Notes under the pieces: model-generated | What the model saw: the letters and a program-made list of their open reading frames with translations, nothing else | What the model was told of the DNA's origin: nothing | The model's database searches: none | Assembly (NCBI GenBank): GCA_963935595.1 | Contig: OZ012545.1 | Coordinates: 42,137,942 to 42,201,941, forward strand | Reading direction: 5' to 3' | Source: Schoenobius gigantellus | Taxonomy: Eukaryota > Arthropoda > Insecta > Lepidoptera > Crambidae | Length of the DNA: 64,000 bases | In this document: one piece after another, positions 34,067-47,080 of the stretch | Position numbering within the stretch: position 1 is the stretch's first letter | How the letters are laid out: each line of letters opens with the position of its first letter | Translations under genes and position numbers: made by a program

Positions 34067-34345
34067 ACCCTAACTAGTTAGGGCGTTTAGGCCTTAGTGA
34101 AACCGCGCTGGCCCAGTGCGGATTGGTTGACTTCACATACACCTTTGAATTACTTTGCAGGTGTATGCAGGTTTCCTCACGATGTTTTTCTTCATCGTAG
34201 AAGCGTCAGATAAATGTAGGTACATATGAAATTCGTGAAACGAAAAATACATTGGTACATGGCAGGATCGATCGCGGGCCTCCCGATTCTACTCGGAGCA
34301 CAATCCAGTGCTGAGGCCACAGCGCCACCGACGCTCTCCTTTTTT
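34067..34345 (-). mobile_element. tRNA-derived SINE, right half (head), split by BEL
   Basis: On the minus strand the tRNA-like head has an A-box-like TGGCGCTGTGG (complement of 34317-34327) and a B-box-like CGATCGATCC (about 34264-34274). A body follows with cctgcatacacctgcaaag and cactgggccagcgcgg. The remaining tail continues at 28531-28577 across the BEL insertion. The same body occurs at 46797-47080. Confidence 0.75.
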
Positions 34346-34568
34346 TTTATTAGGTATCCAATTCTTATTGTTTACATTATAAGCATAATAATATCGTAAA
34401 ACCCTGGAAGGGTTTGTCCCGATATTAACACTTCCACTCTGGAAGTCGTATTAAAATATAAATACTTAAATCGGAAGTCGTATTAAAATATAAGTACTTA
34501 TAAATCGAACGCATACATTACTTTAGTAACCTGTTATCGGTACAACAGTAAGGTGTCAACCTCGACAC

Positions 34569-34768
34569 CGAAAAACACTGAAAAGTTAAAAATAATATAA
34601 TAATAGGTACAGACAACATCACACTTCTATATTGAAGTCGGTGCCAAACGATGATCTCCTAAGAAAGTCTTAAAATTTGGCACCGACTTCAATATAGAAG
34701 TGTGATGTTGTCTGTACCTATTCATATATTATTTTTAACTTTTCAGTGTTTTGGAAGTTGGTTTTTAT
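34569..34768. mobile_element. Fold-back MITE, copy 3
   Basis: The left arm aaaaacactgaaaagttaaa to ttgaagtcggtgcc pairs with the right arm ending in ttttggaagttggttttta. It is the same family as 6390-6714 and 8356-8566. Confidence 0.85.
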
Positions 34769-36713
34769 TTTTTGTAAAATATTTTTGAAGTGAGAACTTC
34801 TTTAGCGGCGTTGTACACTTTTTTTGTAATGGGTAAAAAATGTTAAACTCGCGTCAGGACACGTGACCGTCGGGACACGTGACCCTGATCGAAAATTCGT
34901 AAGACCAATTAAAATTGAAATGGCCGCAGGAACTGTCGAGGTGCGGTGAGGGGTCCACGTAAGCCGGCCGAGAACAATAGCGGCTGGCAAAAGTACTGGA
35001 AGTCACACGTCACTTGAGACAGTTTTAATCAATTTATTTACTTTGTTAGGAAAAATCTAAATTGTGCTTTTATTTGATTTTGTTGTTAATATTAATTAGG
35101 TAAGTTAAGTAGTATATTAATGTCTGTTTTGATCATATTTTTAATTTAATTGTAAATATTTTGATTCATTATTACTAGTTATATAATTATGTACGCACAA
35201 CGTTACAACAGGAAGTTGATTTTTCTGAAGGATAAACTTTTTAATGTAATATAAATTGTCATGTTTGTGTACGATAGCGCAATAAATAAATATTGTATTC
35301 TACCACATAAAAGATAGTACTTTTATTCTGATAATTAAAACAATTCGTGCAGAATTATTCCATAACCATTCCAAAATATCCAAAACGCACAACGTTAATA
35401 CTTAAGTTTTCACTTCTGCCGGCACTCCGGAGTGCAACACGTCATTTTTTTGTGTACTTCATTACCTATTTTTGTACTTAATTTATACCATATTATACGT
35501 TACCGAGATTGATGAAACGAACCTGAGCATTCTGCCCTTGATATACTTATAAAATTTTGTATCTTAACTAAAGATTCTTGCTATTTATAGAAATATGAAA
35601 TTTATATAAGAATAATATAATGAAAACAGTGTATTGGAGTAAAGACTCTTCTTATTTAAAAATAATTTTGTTTTCTTTAAATAACGTTAAACTTTACCCT
35701 ATTTTTGGCAAAGAGTAAGAAACTATACATTACAATTTAAAATACTCGTATATACTGGATGTCAAGTAAAAAGAAAAAGTACCACATATTCTTTAAGATG
35801 ATGATGGCTGGGATCAAGACCTAAATACTATCATAATACAATTTCCGCGAAATTTTATAGTATTCAAGTTACGAGTATATGGATTTACTCGCACATTTGA
35901 ACATTTGCCTCAAGAGAAATACCGTTACCAAAAAAAAATATAACAAACCATATAGGTATTATGGTCTTGCTCCTAGCTATCATCAAATACCTACAACATG
36001 TACTATATACTGGACATAAATAATAGATAAATATTTACATATAATAAGCAATACGTTGCGCAACCTTTGGATGAGAAATGATGAGATGAGAGAATTTTAT
36101 TGACATAACAGTCTTACAATGTCTTCTTTTGCAGTCTTTTATTCTTCTAATTGGGAGTTTTATAAAGTATCCATCACCATAACATTTTCGATAATTAAAA
36201 GATCTGTTTATAATTAATATACTCGAGAATTCAAATTAATAAATAAATTTCAACTATACACACAATCTAAGAAAATATCTTGTCCCTAACACCCATATCA
36301 TTTTATTATAAAGAATTATTTATCTTCTAAAACTCAACGGAGACAATTCTATTACACATATACAGTGATTGAATTACACAATATTGTACACAAGCACCAG
36401 CTCTATATGCAAATGGGTCGTAGAAACAGACAGACAAACAGCGACAAACAGCCCAGCCTGCGTTATCTATATGTAAATAGTGCTCCTAAATGTAATTGAC
36501 TATCAATGTGGGAGAGGCGAAGACAATGCCTAAGCAGAATCTGTTTGCTTTTTCAGGGACCTAGAAAAACAGCAATGGCTGCTGCCTACTGGTATTTACC
36601 CATAGGTAATCAGGACACATTTCATATTCTTTCGTTTTTCACATAATTTAGACACACGATCTTCTGATAGCCTCCTATGAATTCCCACATACTTTTCCCA
36701 ATATTTCGTACCT
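34769..36713. other. Non-coding AT-rich stretch
   Basis: No gene or structured repeat recognised. Confidence 0.4.
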
Positions 36714-36993
36714 GCGGACCTAAAAAGTCCGCATCGCAGAATCATAATACGAATCATATTATGAATGGAGTGCAATTCATCATAAGCAATTATTCTATTT
36801 GACAGCTTTGTATGAATATTCGTAAAATGGTCCACAAATTAGGCATTGCTAAAATGTCAATTCGGACCATTTTATGAATATTAATACAAAGCTGTCAAAT
36901 AGAATTTGCTTATGATGAGTTGCACTCAATTCATAATAAGAATCATAATATGATTCGTATTATGATTCTGCGATGCGGCCTTTTTAGATCCGC
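36714..36993. mobile_element. Fold-back element, 280 bp, arms of about 120 bp
   Basis: The left arm starts gcggacctaaaaagtccgca and includes ttctatttgacagctttgta. The right arm is the complement and ends ggcctttttagatccgc. The unpaired centre is about 30 bp (36833-36863). It is unrelated in sequence to the aaccgacttc family. Confidence 0.88.
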
Positions 36994-39105
36994 TGTCTTT
37001 CACTGTTCAGGCGATTCGTCTTTAGATGTATTGTCATTGTAGTTGTTATTTTATCCAAGCAAAATAAAATGTTTCTATCTATCTACCTAGCTCATGTGTC
37101 TACCGCTCTCTCTCTCTTCCCGTGGAAATCGTGAGAGTCTACTAAGAGAGTTTGCCGCATACTATCTCTGTGAAGAAGATAGAAACTCGAAACAAAATCC
37201 TACGCCAACCAATCTGGATCAGCTTCTCACCCTTTGTTGAGTGATCCGTGAATAGCAGTGGAACGTATTAATAAGTTATTGACGTCAAAAACCAGTATAA
37301 AAAATCTTATTACATTATTATTATTTATTTTATTATAAAATAATAAAATAAATAATAATAATGTAAATAATAAAAATCTAATAAAAAGGCTATTATATAT
37401 TTTTATTACTGCATAGTGCTTATATAAATATATAAGTATGTGCATATTGTGTATACATCCCAAACATAATATGCAAAATACAAGTAGGAAAAAATGTGAT
37501 ATTGTGTGTAAGTATTTTAGTATGATTTTTGAGTTTTAATATTTATGAAGTCAGTTTTTATTTTTTGTTAACTATTTTTTATGAAATACAGATAAGGTAT
37601 ATCCGTTACCGCTATATGTATTGAATGCCAGCATAACAAAACTATTCACACTACTTGTAATGAATATAAAGTGAATTTCAAATTACATTTTATAGGTTCG
37701 CAACTGAATTTGGCGAATAATGGAGAGGTCGCTGGACGTACACTGCCACCACACGATGTATGTATATAGGTAGGCGCAAGTGCTCAACATGCGCGCACCG
37801 TGTACAAGCACCTGAGAGTGCTGGAGATCACAGAAGTGGAGATGAAAGAGTTCTAAGCGCTAAAGTGTGTGGGAAAGCTGCAGTAACGCGTCCTCACGTT
37901 TCGGGGCTTATAATGCAGTGTCACATTCGCTTCTCGTGCGATAGAAATCTCAATCCCGAAAATTCTGATTTCTTTCATGTTGCCTGGAAGCTATTTGAAA
38001 GTAAACTAACATGAACTGTTGATATACAACCAAGTGTTACTGATCTGCCTTATATAAATTATAAACGCATAAAAAAATGCTCTTGTAAGTAAATTATTAA
38101 GTAAACGATTATTTGAATGTTGCCAATACTTGGTGTTAATTAGTAGACATCATTCATTATAATGTAAAGAACTGTTTTTGTATAACTTTTTATATAAATA
38201 CATATTATCGTGTATGGCAGAGGTTCCCGAACTATATTTTCTCATAGACCACTTTCAAAATTTTACTGGTTCCGGTGGTCCCCTGCAGTTACATTTCTAA
38301 TATATTTCCAAAACTCGACAAAAAATCTGAAAAAAACTATGGATTGTCCATTTCGTATGAGACTTTGGCTAATGATGGACATTCATTTACAACTAAATTT
38401 ATACAATAATTAATTAGTAAGTAGTCTCTCATATAAAGGAATTTGACCATGATTTAGTATGAAAGTGTTTAAATAGATGTTTTTAGCGCTTACCAATTTC
38501 GTAAAATGTATAACAAACAATCTTTGATTCGGTGTCCGTAGCTGAGGCAGAGTCACTATGAGAGCGAGAATCGATGTCCGATTACGTAGGTCGTCGGAAA
38601 GGGAATTATCGAGTCCATTTTGAATAAACAAAGTTTTGTACAAATCACGAAAATAACACTCATGGTGCAGAAAAACAAAGCGAATAACATGACATATGAT
38701 ATTTTTTTCTCGTTTTCGAATTAGTGTTGCCATTTATAATCAGAAACAGTTCATTATTATTTTTATTAAACATACCTATTATTGTAATAAAATATTATAA
38801 CTTTACTATTTATTTATACTTAAGAGACCGCAGCATTTGGATCTCTCGCATATTAGCAATTATTATTGGAGTACCGTGGACTACGCCGGAAGATGCTATA
38901 CCATTGATTCCATAATATAATAATAATAAAATAAATACTGAAAAAATTATATTCATAAAAGTGTTGTTTGATACAAACCTGTTTGAGTATAATTTTGATA
39001 AAATAATAAGATAATTAATTAATTTGCAATTGGGATGATGACTGAATTCTAATTTTCACGTCTCGTCATAAAATATTCAAATACCGCAGAAAAAGATATA
39101 ATCGT
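36994..39105. other. Non-coding stretch with AT palindrome
   Basis: No gene recognised. 37311-37363 is an almost perfect palindrome made of attattattatttattttat and its complement. Confidence 0.45.
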
Positions 39106-39135
39106 GAATAGAATAGAATAGAATAGAATAGAATA
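39106..39135. repeat. (GAATA)6 microsatellite
   Basis: Six exact pentamer units. Confidence 0.95.
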
Positions 39136-41403
39136 GACTTTTATTTCGCTTGAAACATGGTACATTAGCGTGTGAAATTAGAATTAAAATCGGCTTAGAA
39201 ATACATTAGATACAAGCATTTTAAGTTGTTAATTTGAAGGCGATTAGACAGAGAGATCCGACATCAACCGTGACGTCATCGTTGAGTACGGCCATATAAA
39301 CTCCTTGTAAATTGCCGTTTTGCTAGAAAGAGATGGAGAAAAATCTGTAATGCCTTATATCTTGGCTGTTTTTATAGTTATTCGAAAACGGTTTTTTACT
39401 TTCTGTTTATTATATGAATGAGTTTTCGAAAAAAAAGTGACACGTTGTACTGAGTTTGGAATATGCAAGCTTTTACAAGTAACAGTCGCACTGAGCTTCG
39501 TTATTATCAGCCTACATTGATAAGTCAAGCCAACATTTTAGATCTTGACTGTCAAAACCGCTTACGAAATGTGAATCCTGGGGTTTTTATGTCACGCCAA
39601 CGTAGACCCCCATCGAGTCTCCCGTGGACCCCTGGACTACTTTGGGAATCAATGGTGTATGGTAACGACCACATATCTGTGGCATCTATATCTGTGGTAA
39701 CGACATAACTAACTGTAAATATCGACTCAACAAGCGTATAATTTCGCTCTCTAGATCTGGCCACCCTATCTATAGGCTGTCGTTACTTATCATCAGGTGG
39801 GCAGCTTGCTTGCCGACTTAGTTGAAAAAAAATGACGATGAAATCTTGTTCGCATCTCTTGCACGACACGAGACGACCCACACGTCCGCGCACAGCTCGA
39901 CGGTAACAAGCCACTTCGCAAAGCGCACTCGTTTGCGGTAAATCACCACCTGTTCAGAAATAATGAGCTGTGCACTGTTCTTTGGTTGCAAGCGAGCGGG
40001 AACGAGGATCTTGAGAGCCTGCGGAGTTCTGGTGCTTGACGATCTTTAACTGTTCGGGAAAATTCTAATTGTGCGCGCATTATAGGAGGTTAGGTGCAAT
40101 GCTGTTAGAGACAGACATAGGGTTAGAGAGCCCTATGAACAAAGTACGTCTTATTATACTATAAATTTTTCTAGATATAACTACAAACTTCTTCCAGCTG
40201 TCTGCGCTTAATATTGTAGTGCACAAGATAAGTGTCTGCGCAAACACAGGTGCCTTAATGTTCCTCCAATCGCATATTCAGCTGGGACACTATCCGTGCG
40301 AGCACAGACCTTTTGTTTAACGTGCCTTCCATCGAGGAATCCATGGTGTTTTGTACATTCTTGGTCACCCATCTTAAATTTAACCACCGCGCACGTTGCT
40401 TAACTTTAGTAATTGCACACCAAGTACACAAGCCAACAGATCGCTTATATTATTATACCATACGGTAACCCTCAAAAATTATTAGGTAAGTTTTAAAAAA
40501 TAAAGGGTTTGAATGCTTTGCAAGGCCGAGTTCATGAGTAGGTACGAGTTAACAAACTTAACATGGTATAATTTTTTAGCTATGTTTTAGCTAAGGGGCA
40601 GTTGCTTTGTTTTTTAAAGGCATTTACAAATTTATCAGTCGATTTGAATTTTTTTTGTTTGAGAGGTAATATAATGCTTCCCGATTGGTGCCATTGTCTA
40701 CAAAGTCAGGATTTGGTGATGGGATCCTAGGTAATTATAAGATCTTCACTCACAAATCTTTGAGGATCTGTGACGCAAATATAATCTGTAATTACAATGA
40801 TTCTAGGATTTGAAATATTGTACACACGCCAACATATCAGATTATACATATAGCTACGGTTTTTAGTAAAATTTGTAAATAATAACGAGTTGTTGAGAAA
40901 CGTATACGTAGTCCAAAGTTAGTGATTATTTAGTACCAAGTTCTATACAAGTTTTCCTTAAAAAATTCAACCAAACGCCAAACATTCAACGCATTCTAGC
41001 ATTTCTCTCGTTCACAACACAGAGGGGAGTGTAACCGCATTTCAAGCTAATCTTCATTTTTACACAAATTAATCTCCAGCTTTAATTTGGTGACTGACGC
41101 AGACGGCCCGGGCGTTATCGCGACTCCAAGAACGCGACGTGAAGATAAGCCTCCTTTTATAAGGATTTTACAAAGGCTTGTCAGGCAAAGAATAATTCGT
41201 GTGTGACCGTACGGCTCAGCTTTGAGTTTATTTTCCAGATAATATTGTCATTAACTTTTCTGGAAATGAAAACACGAGCTGTTAGGTAAAGATTTATATC
41301 AATTTTGCTTATTTATTAGGTTTCCAGATCCCGTATTCCGTAAACAGTAATTCCTGCGTCTGCCGTTGTTCCTCTTGTGTCGATTCATGTGACGAAACGA
41401 AAA
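39136..41403. other. Non-coding stretch with a family S tail
   Basis: No gene recognised. At 39780-39830 a piece reading atcatcaggtgggcagcttg with an A-run matches the tail of short repeat family S. Confidence 0.4.
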
Positions 41404-41870
41404 TCTATATATATAAAAGGAGAAGTTCCCATCTATAGACGCACGCACAGCCGTAACCGCTAATGGTAGAAACGTGAAATCTGGATAGTTGTTTTAATTC
41501 AAAATGCAAACGCGCAGCAAGGGATTTAAAAAAATGTTAACCCTGAAGGAATGCAATAGGAGTTGCAAGTTTGTATGATTTTTTTTGGTAAATTAGCAAC
41601 GATTTTGATAAAACTTGAGATTCATGCTCTTAAAAACATTTAATTGAACATGGTTTATTGGAATTCACCCCCTTAGGGTGCAAAATAAGGTTTGAAAGTT
41701 TCTATGGAAAATATTTAAAATCTGCTCCAATTTCAATGAAATTTATTATTCGTTCCTAAATATAAATAACAGTCTTCTATATAATAAGCTACAAAATTAT
41801 TTTACGGGAAAATATAAAATTCCCACGGGAAAACAATAATAACGCCGGCGAAGCCATGAACATGAGCTAG
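41404..41870 (+). mobile_element. Non-autonomous Helitron-like element
   Basis: It starts TCTATATATATAAAAGGAGA after an A and ends in CTAG before a T. A small hairpin cgccggcg lies shortly before the end, and gcgaagccatgaacatgagc leads into it. TC...hairpin...CTAG/T without target duplication is the Helitron signature. No Rep/helicase gene is present. Confidence 0.6.
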
Positions 41871-42059
41871 TGAAAAAATATTAATCGAAAAAAAAAAAGA
41901 TTAATATCGATTTTTTAGCACAGATTAATATCGATTCTACATAAATTAATAGAATATTAAGAAGAAAATTAATATTGATTTCCGCCGTTAACTGAACGAA
42001 AATCAATTGAAATTGTGCTCAGGCGTCTCTCGACAAACGTTCATCGCCAGAGATTAATG

Positions 42060-42540
42060 ATTTAAAAACAGAGCCCCTGCACGCCTTTTTTCTCAGAAAT
42101 ACGTGACCGCACCGTACCCGCCGCTGGTTAGATGACGAGCGTGTATCCCGGCAGAGTGCCAGGGCAACCCACTAGAACCCCCTGGTGTCCTCCCTGCTCT
42201 TTAGGGCGCGTGTAGTAGGGTCCACAACGCGATACCACTCCTCACGCGTCCGGGCTAGCCCGGTCAATTATTGAACAGGCTATCACCAACAGGGTTTGCC
42301 CGAGAACACCAGGGCAATCCCCAATGCTCCTGCAAGCCTAGCGCGACGTGTGGACTATAGAGGAGAAAGTCACTAATCCTCGTTCCCTCTCGCTTCATTG
42401 TTTTATGAGAGAGCGAGAAGATTACTTTTATACACATGTTATTTGTCTCTTGTCCCGTTTCATCCACGGTCCGTGCTCCGCCTGCTGCATGTAAGAAAGA
42501 AAAAAAGAAAAGTTGATTGGCCATAGTCTATGATAAAAGT
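42060..42540. other. GC-rich block, unassigned
   Basis: The block has a higher GC content than its flanks and contains related pieces agagtgccagggcaaccca and acaccagggcaatcccca. It may be an old LINE or SINE leader. No frame is convincing. Confidence 0.35.
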
Positions 42541-42679
42541 TTAACAATGATTAAAAAAAAAGCAACAAATGGCCAAATGGTCCCATCTCAGCTAAGCTTC
42601 TGTTACATATTGTAACAAAAGCGCTGGTTTTCAGAGGGAACCATTCGGGGACGACGTAAACATAATAACAAAAAAATGA

Positions 42680-44235
42680 GATCTATCTATATAATCTGTC
42701 ACGTCAGCCGTCAGACGTCAGCCTGTACGAGATTAGTGTGGCTCTCAAACAGCTAAAAAACAACAAGGCACCGGGTGATGATGGAGTTACAGCTGAGCTT
42801 TTGAAAGCGGGTGGACTACCAGTCCGGAAAGCGCTGCAGAGGCTATTTAACTCCATCATACTCGAGGGCATTACGCCTAAAGCATGGCACGGGGGTGTGG
42901 TGGCACTTTTCTTCAAAAAGGGCGACAGGGCCCAGTTGAAGAACTACAGACCCATCACGCTCCTGTGTCATGTATACAAGCTGTTCTCGAGAGTCATCAC
43001 GAATCATCTCGCGCGCAGGTTTGACGACTTCCAGCCTCCCGAACAAGCCGGATTCCGTAAAGGCTATAGTACCATAGACCACATTCATACGTTGCGGCAG
43101 GTTATACAGAAGACGGAGGAGTATAATCTGCCACTATGCTTGGCGTTTGTGGACTATGAGAAAGCCTTCGATTCTGTCGAGACCTGGGCCGTGCTTAGGT
43201 CACTCCAAAGGTGCCAAATAGACTATCGGTACATCCAAGTGTTGAAGTCATTGTACGGAAACGCCACTATGTCAGTCCGCCTTCAGGACCAGAACTCGAA
43301 ACCAATACGACTTCAGCGAGGTGTGAGACAAGGTGACATTATATCGCCGAAGCTGTTCACAGCTGCGCTAGAGGATGTATTTAAGCTTTTGGACTGGAGA
43401 GGACTCGGCATCAACATAAACGGCGAGTACATGACTCACCTTCGTTTTGTCGATGATATCGTGGTCATGGCTGAGACCGTGGAAGATCTAGGCACAATGC
43501 TCGAAGACCTCTGTAGAGTTTCCCAACAAGTGGGTCTTAAAATGAACATGGACAAGACCAAAATTATGGTGAATTTCCATGTCGTACCCACTCCTGTGAA
43601 GGTTGGCGGCTCTACACTGGAAGTTGTTGACGAATATGTTTACCTGGGACAATTAGTCCAGCTCGGTAAGTCCAACTTCCAGAAAGAGGTAAATCGACGA
43701 ATCCAACTCGGCTGGGCAGCATTCGGGAAGCTACGCAGCATATTCTCGGCCAATCTACCGCAGTGTCTTAAGACGAAAGTCTTCAATTCGTGCGTGTTGC
43801 CAGTGATGACGTACGGAACTGAGACGTGGCCGTTTACAATGAGTCTCATCAGAAGGCTCAATGTCACTCAAAGGGCAATGGAGAGGGCTATGCTCGGGGT
43901 TTCTCTACGCGATCGCATCAGAAATGAAGAGATTCGTAGAAGAACTAGAGTCGCCGACATAGCCCAAAGAATTGCAAACCTTAAGTGGCAGTGGGCAGGA
44001 CACATAGCTCGCAGGACTGACGGCCGTTGGGGCGGAAAGGTCCTCGAGTGGCGGCCGCATACCGGGAGACGCAGCGTTGGTAGGCCCCCCACAAGGTGGA
44101 TCGACGATCTGGTGAAGGTCGCGGGAAGCCGCTGGATGCGGGAGGCGCAGGACCGATCGGTTTGGAGATCCCTGGGGGAGGCCTATGTCCAGCAGTGGGC
44201 GTCTCTTGGCTGAAATGATGATGATGATGATATAA
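42680..44235 (+). mobile_element. 5'-truncated RTE-like LINE
   Basis: Only the RT and C-terminal region is present, ending with gtccagcagtgggcgtctct and (ATG)5 at about 44215-44232. The 5' boundary lies near 42680-42700, where homologous text starts in frame with the RT. The endonuclease is missing, as expected from incomplete reverse transcription. The RT frame is unbroken, so the copy is fairly young. Confidence 0.85.
42738..44213 (+). CDS. Reverse transcriptase of 5'-truncated RTE-like LINE
   Basis: The 491-codon frame shows LKNNKAPGDDGVTAELLK, FVDYEKAFDSVE, GVRQGDIISPKLF and the catalytic FVDD box, then a C-terminal part with WQWAGHIARR and VGRPPTRWIDDL. Upstream of the GTG at 42738 the same frame stays open to about 42690 and already reads family-like sequence, so the apparent start is only where the truncated element begins. 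It is not expected to be expressed from its own promoter. Confidence 0.88.
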   Translation: MALKQLKNNKAPGDDGVTAELLKAGGLPVRKALQRLFNSIILEGITPKAWHGGVVALFFKKGDRAQLKNYRPITLLCHVYKLFSRVITNHLARRFDDFQPPEQAGFRKGYSTIDHIHTLRQVIQKTEEYNLPLCLAFVDYEKAFDSVETWAVLRSLQRCQIDYRYIQVLKSLYGNATMSVRLQDQNSKPIRLQRGVRQGDIISPKLFTAALEDVFKLLDWRGLGININGEYMTHLRFVDDIVVMAETVEDLGTMLEDLCRVSQQVGLKMNMDKTKIMVNFHVVPTPVKVGGSTLEVVDEYVYLGQLVQLGKSNFQKEVNRRIQLGWAAFGKLRSIFSANLPQCLKTKVFNSCVLPVMTYGTETWPFTMSLIRRLNVTQRAMERAMLGVSLRDRIRNEEIRRRTRVADIAQRIANLKWQWAGHIARRTDGRWGGKVLEWRPHTGRRSVGRPPTRWIDDLVKVAGSRWMREAQDRSVWRSLGEAYVQQWASLG

Positions 44236-44254
44236 TGTGTCAGGTCTGTGTTCT

Positions 44255-44938
44255 GTGACACTATAAGAGGGAGACACTGGAGTCGTCTTCGCAGGTGCCT
44301 TTATCATTTCTGCCGCCCAGCAGTGGTGCTTGCAATGCTGTGTTCTGGTTTGAAGAGTAAGACAGGCAGTGAGATTACTGGGTACTGTGACCTGACGTCT
44401 TACGTCACAAGTTGCAACGTACATTGGCTTCCTTGTGGGGGTTGTAGATTTGCAAGTTTTGCAGAAACCACATGTACTATACAGGGTATAACTGAACACC
44501 CCAATAACATTTAAGGGTATGTATCCATCAGAAGTAGAGATTCTGTAGGAAAAATATTAGGGCTAACAAACCTTATTTTTTTCCTATACAAACTAAATAA
44601 ATTATTTTTTGGTGTTAAGTGCCGACAACCCTACGTAAAAGCGTAGGAGAAATACTACGCTCACGTCTGTCACTTGTCATTTTGTGTTTAAATTTATTTT
44701 GTTTTAAGAGCTGATTATGGTTGTCACTTGAAAGTTTTGCTTTCAATTTAAAATCAAATATCTCTGAGTATTGGGGTTCCAGGTCTCAGACAAGCACCAA
44801 AGGTCCGCATTTAGTATCATACTTATATGCCCCTTAAATGTTATCGGGGTGTTCAGTTACACCCGGTATAGGCGACTGTAGCCACTGTCCATCTGGAGAG
44901 CAGCCCGCTTGTTTGCCAATTTAGTTGTATAAAAAAAT
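44255..44938 (+). repeat. Short repeat family S, copy 4, split by a TIR element
   Basis: The first part is 44255-44481 (gggagacactggagtcgtct to acatgtactata). The second is 44871-44938 (ggcgactgtagccactgtcc to gtttgccaatttagttgt and an A-run). The uninterrupted copy at 23981-24227 has the same text without the insert. Confidence 0.72.
44482..44866. mobile_element. 385-bp TIR element with TATA duplication
   Basis: The ends cagggtataactgaacaccc and, in complement, ccgggtgtaactgaacaccc form inverted repeats of about 35-40 bp. TATA is duplicated at 44478-44481 and 44867-44870, and copy S4 is continuous when the insert is removed. There is no coding capacity. A related half-copy lies at 48044-48268. 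Confidence 0.85.
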
Positions 44939-46796
44939 CCTCCCCAGTCGAACCGATAAGCGCTGTCTGAACTCTCCCTTCACTCTCTCTTGTTTAAGGT
45001 GCTACATTCAAAGGCTCTCGTGTTAATTATTGAACATCTCAAACAATCCATTGGATTACTCGGCTTACTTGTGACAGGATAATGCCAGGAGGCTGTATCG
45101 AAGAAGCAGGCAAATAGGGGCGCTGTCTCCTCACAAAGGCGGAATAAAACGACAATGCTAACGTTTTCCATTCACCTCGCGTTCCATTACCGTCTCCGCG
45201 CCTTTGTCCGCGTTTTTTACTTCGGGGTACTGTTGCAATTCTAGTTCGGAAATAAATTTATAGTTATTCAGACTGCGTTCGCGGGGCGTTGAAAATACAG
45301 AAACTTTGCTTCGCCACGGTTCTATGCGGTGTTTTACGTAGAGATGGCTTGGTGCATTGTAAATGGGATGTAAGACGAAATGACTAGAGCTAACTGAGAC
45401 ATATACTAGGAGCCAAAGTCAGAGTATTTACATATTTTTGAAAATCTTTTTTATTGTTACGATAGGCGTCAGTAGAGCTTCAGGGATGGACCCTAGTAAA
45501 AATAAATACACGGCGTAAGCTTGAGTGGTATATTTTATAAAGTACTTACATAAATTACGGTCCCCACATGTAGGAATCGGTTACATCCAAATTCTTCAGT
45601 CATGAAATTGTTTTGCATAATTACATTATTTTTAAATAACAATATTTATGTTATACTTTATATTATATAATTTAGGTGAATTTGTTTAATAGTAGATTTT
45701 TTACCAGAGCACGTAAACAGTCAATGGCATCCGGGGTGTTTTGTAATAAAACATGGAGGGCATACGATTGGCCGTTTACTTCCGAGGTGAATACTTTGCT
45801 TTCCACTACTCATGCTAGGAAGTTATACAATTCGAAGCATCGCTCGCTAATTCTTACATTGGCTAGGAATTATAGTTTTCGTTATCTCAGAGACGATGAC
45901 GAATTTAGTTATAGTTTCGCTACGAAACGATTGCCACATGTCTAAGTTCCCTGGTATTTATCCATTGACTTCATATGAGCAGCCAAGTCCCGTAAGGAGA
46001 TAAAATATGGACGTAGCGATCACATCGTATAAAATTTGTCAACCAAGTATGAAAAGTTATCTTGATTTTCAAGAACATGTTTTTGTTTTAGCTTCCACCC
46101 GGGGGGGTGCCGTTCAAGGTCAGATTAAGCACAACTCTTCGAACAGTGCCTTACTGGACCCAAAACAGCTTCGTGCCTGATCGTAGTACAACCTAGCGAT
46201 CAACAATCGAGGCACTGCTGATTGCGGAGTATACCCACTAAACCAACCTCTTGTCCATGTTACGGCAATTCTGGGTCTGGGCAACATCAATCCTCAGAAC
46301 TACTCCGGGGCAGTCCTGCCAGCTACTAGCCTCGATGCCTGTGGAGGATTACCTGTGGAGCTAGCCTAGCCCAGGGCAATAATGATCTAATAAATTACAC
46401 TGGCCAGACAGGTGGGTATTACGCTCAGTTAAAAATATTTATTCAATATAGACTTCTACAGGTACTTATTGAGGTAAAACAAAAACAAAACAAAAATATT
46501 ATTCCGGAAACTAATTAAAAATCTAATTTACTAGGATACTTGGTAATTAATTACCTTAATTACTTAATCCTTCTACCCCAAACCCCAAATATAATTAAAA
46601 TTAATGCAAATACAAGTTATATCAAAATGGTTGACTACACCTGTTCAGAAATTGAGAGAGCTTTTTCGAGAAGAACAGGTAAGAAACTTGGATTTAGACT
46701 TGGGTCTAAATGTTTGTCTCCTGTTTTAAATCGCCAATATTGCAATATAGTTTATATGTTTCATTTACATGATTTAGAAATGCCGGCAGGAGTAGT
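44939..46796. other. Non-coding stretch with a GC-rich block
   Basis: No gene recognised. 46080-46400 is GC-richer than its flanks (cctgtggaggattacctgtg, agcctagcccagggcaataa) and is probably part of an old repeat. Confidence 0.4.
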
Positions 46797-47080
46797 TGGC
46801 ACAGATCATCATAACAGCTCATATTACGTCCCCACCGAGGGGCTCAACCTAACCTATGTTAGGGTGATTAGGCCTTAGTCAACCACGCAGGCCCAGTGCG
46901 GATTAGTCAACTTCACATACACCTTTGAATTTCTTTGCAGATTTAGGCAGGTTGCCTCACGATGTTTTCTTTTACCGTAGGAAATTCGAACAATGAAAAA
47001 CACATTGGTACATGGCAGAATCGAACCACGGACCGACTCCAAAGCGTCACCGACGCTCAGGCTTGGCACTATGCTTTTTT
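46797..47080 (-). mobile_element. tRNA-derived SINE
   Basis: The head on the minus strand has GGTTCGATTCTG (complement of 47016-47027) as B box and an A-box-like stretch near 47039-47051. The body shares cctttgaatttctttgcag and ggcccagtgcggatta with the split SINE at 28531/34067, and the tail contains atcatcataacagctc. Confidence 0.75.

Noticed and set aside
37740..38014. 84-codon plus-strand ORF as a gene
   Set aside because: Low complexity is absent, but no start context, splice site or family resemblance was seen.
41404..41870. Autonomous Helitron
   Set aside because: No Rep or helicase frame is present, only the ends.
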